Source: Ornithomonoglobus_A sp034090805 (GTDB lineage Bacteria > Bacillota > Clostridia > UBA1381). From it: 24,491 nucleotides of DNA. Below, one piece after another: positions 23,620 through 24,491 of the stretch. How positions within the stretch are numbered: position 1 is the first letter of the stretch; each line of letters opens with the position of its first letter. The stretch spans positions 1 through 24,491 of the forward strand of contig JAXDRV010000087.1 of assembly GCA_034090805.1 (NCBI GenBank), given 5' to 3'. The notes beneath the pieces were generated by a model, which was not told the origin of the DNA, made no database searches, and saw only the letters and a program-made list of their open reading frames with translations. Both the position numbers and the translations under genes were made by a program.

Positions 23620-24345
23620 ATGAATTATTTAGAGAGAATAGCAGAAAGAGTAATAAACGGCAATGATACGGTTAAGGGACGATGCCGTATAATATCGCAT
23701 ATCGGATGTATCGGTACGCTTGATGCGATAAAGCTTGGCAGGTATGCCGAGGAAAGGGGAGCAGATGCCATATCGTCAATCCCACCGTTTTATTATAATT
23801 TTTCGCTTGAGGAAATCAAAAAATATTATTTTGATATTGTAAACGAAATAAGTCTGCCGATGCTTGTGTATAATTTCCCGGCATTTTCGGGGGTGAGCAT
23901 AAGCGAAGAAACGGCGGCGGAGTTTTTGAATGATGACAGATTCTTGGGAGTTAAGCATACATCCAATGATTTTTTCTCTCTTGAGAGAATGAAAAGCCAT
24001 TTCCCCAATAAGCTTGTTTTTAACGGCTTTGACGAGATGTTTCTTGCGGGGATCTCAATGGGAGCCGACGGCGGTGTGGGAAGTACGTATAATTTTATGG
24101 CGGAGAAGTTTGTGAAGATGAGAAAGCTTTGCCTTGAGAAGCGCATGGATGAGGCGAGGGAGATTCAGAGAGATGTAAATACTATTATAACAGCGTTGGC
24201 AAAGGTGGGAGTAATGCCTGCCGAGAAGGCTGTGCTTAGGATGATGGGTATGGATTTCGGACAATGCCGTGCGCCGTTTAAACAGGTAAATGACGATGAG
24301 GAGGAATATCTTAGAAAGACTGTACTTCCACTGTTGAAAATTTAA
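23620..24345 (+). CDS. N-acetylneuraminate lyase/DHDPS-family aldolase, N-terminally truncated
   Basis: The start is set at ATG 23620, preceded by AGGTGAAG; the GTG at 23611 lies inside that ribosome binding site. The product has 241 residues against about 295-300 for the family. Schiff-base chemistry residues are present: Tyr in VYNFP (Y84) and Lys in GVKHT (K112), spaced 28 apart as in E. coli NanA (Y137, K165). PPFYYNFSLEEIKKYY and GADGGVGSTYN are also NanA-like. The alignment implies about 53 missing residues: the first barrel strand and the GSTGE loop that binds the pyruvate carboxylate. A full protein would cleave a 2-keto-3-deoxy sugar acid to pyruvate. The present product may be inactive, or depend on a partner; the gene may be a decaying one. 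Confidence 0.8.
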   Translation: MNYLERIAERVINGNDTVKGRCRIISHIGCIGTLDAIKLGRYAEERGADAISSIPPFYYNFSLEEIKKYYFDIVNEISLPMLVYNFPAFSGVSISEETAAEFLNDDRFLGVKHTSNDFFSLERMKSHFPNKLVFNGFDEMFLAGISMGADGGVGSTYNFMAEKFVKMRKLCLEKRMDEAREIQRDVNTIITALAKVGVMPAEKAVLRMMGMDFGQCRAPFKQVNDDEEEYLRKTVLPLLKI

Positions 24346-24372
24346 GGCTGAAATATATAATGCTCACTGAAC

Positions 24373-24449
24373 AAATGCGATTTTCAATCGCATTTGGAAA
24401 AATTATGACTATTGTCAAAATTTTTCGTGTAAAATCAGAGATTTTACAC
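24373..24449. repeat. array of three abutting near-perfect hairpins downstream of the aldolase gene
   Basis: AAATGCGATT-ttc-AATCGCATTT (24373-24395) is followed after one base by a stem with arms GAAAAATT and AATTTTTC and inner TGAC-tatt-GTCA (24397-24426, one A/A mismatch). It is then directly abutted by GTGTAAAATC-aga-GATTTTACAC (24427-24449). Stems 1 and 3 share the same 10-3-10 geometry with different sequences. A second TCGCATT at 24453-24459 could compete for pairing with stem 1. There is no long T-tract, so it is not a textbook terminator. It may be an interspersed repeat or an RNA end structure. The rest of 24346-24491 shows no coding signal. Confidence 0.65.
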
Positions 24450-24491
24450 AGTTCGCATTGATAAAGTCTGCCCAAATAAATATTTTGAGAA

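Noticed and set aside
1..24491. CRISPR array, tRNA, rRNA or integrase
   Set aside because: I saw no regularly spaced repeats, no tRNA-like cloverleaf segments and no recombinase motifs anywhere in the window.

Overview
The window looks like low-to-moderate GC chromosomal DNA from an anaerobic, S-layer-bearing gut or environmental member of the Clostridia (Bacillota). The indications are good AGGAGG-type ribosome binding sites, sigma-A-like promoters, SLH-domain surface proteins and a pectin-type sugar locus. A pectin specialist of the Monoglobus kind would fit, but that is inference from gene content, not an identification.

Region 1 (1-12257) is the end of a mobile element, probably a prophage or conjugative element. 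It holds the 3' end of a gene for a Ser/Gly-rich protein, then an intact 11.7-kb gene for a 3915-residue polyvalent protein. In order, that protein has an internally duplicated N-terminal module, a MutS domain-I-like module, an adenine-N6 methyltransferase, a Strawberry-notch-type SF2 helicase, a zincin metallopeptidase motif and a long C-terminal region of LPD38 type. Nested in another frame, exactly over its disordered methyltransferase-helicase linker, is a 161-codon ORF with its own Shine-Dalgarno sequence; this is the most interesting signal in the window. A perfect 15-bp inverted repeat terminates the region.

Region 2 (12258-13560) is a boundary. It contains a short orphan coding remnant, an AraC-family regulator on the minus strand with a clear promoter, and a divergent promoter region.

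Region 3 (13561-24345) is a plus-strand carbohydrate cluster, probably one operon. It encodes a compact GH36-like (clan GH-D) glycosidase, a GH105 unsaturated uronyl hydrolase, two SLH-domain exported proteins, two paralogous alpha-barrel plus beta-sandwich proteins of no family I can name, and an N-acetylneuraminate lyase/DHDPS-family aldolase missing about 53 N-terminal residues. The sugar enzymes lack signal peptides, so they should act in the cytoplasm on imported oligosaccharides; the SLH proteins act at the cell surface. No transporter gene is visible. Two non-coding stretches, one before the second paralogue and one after the aldolase, are packed with consecutive hairpins.
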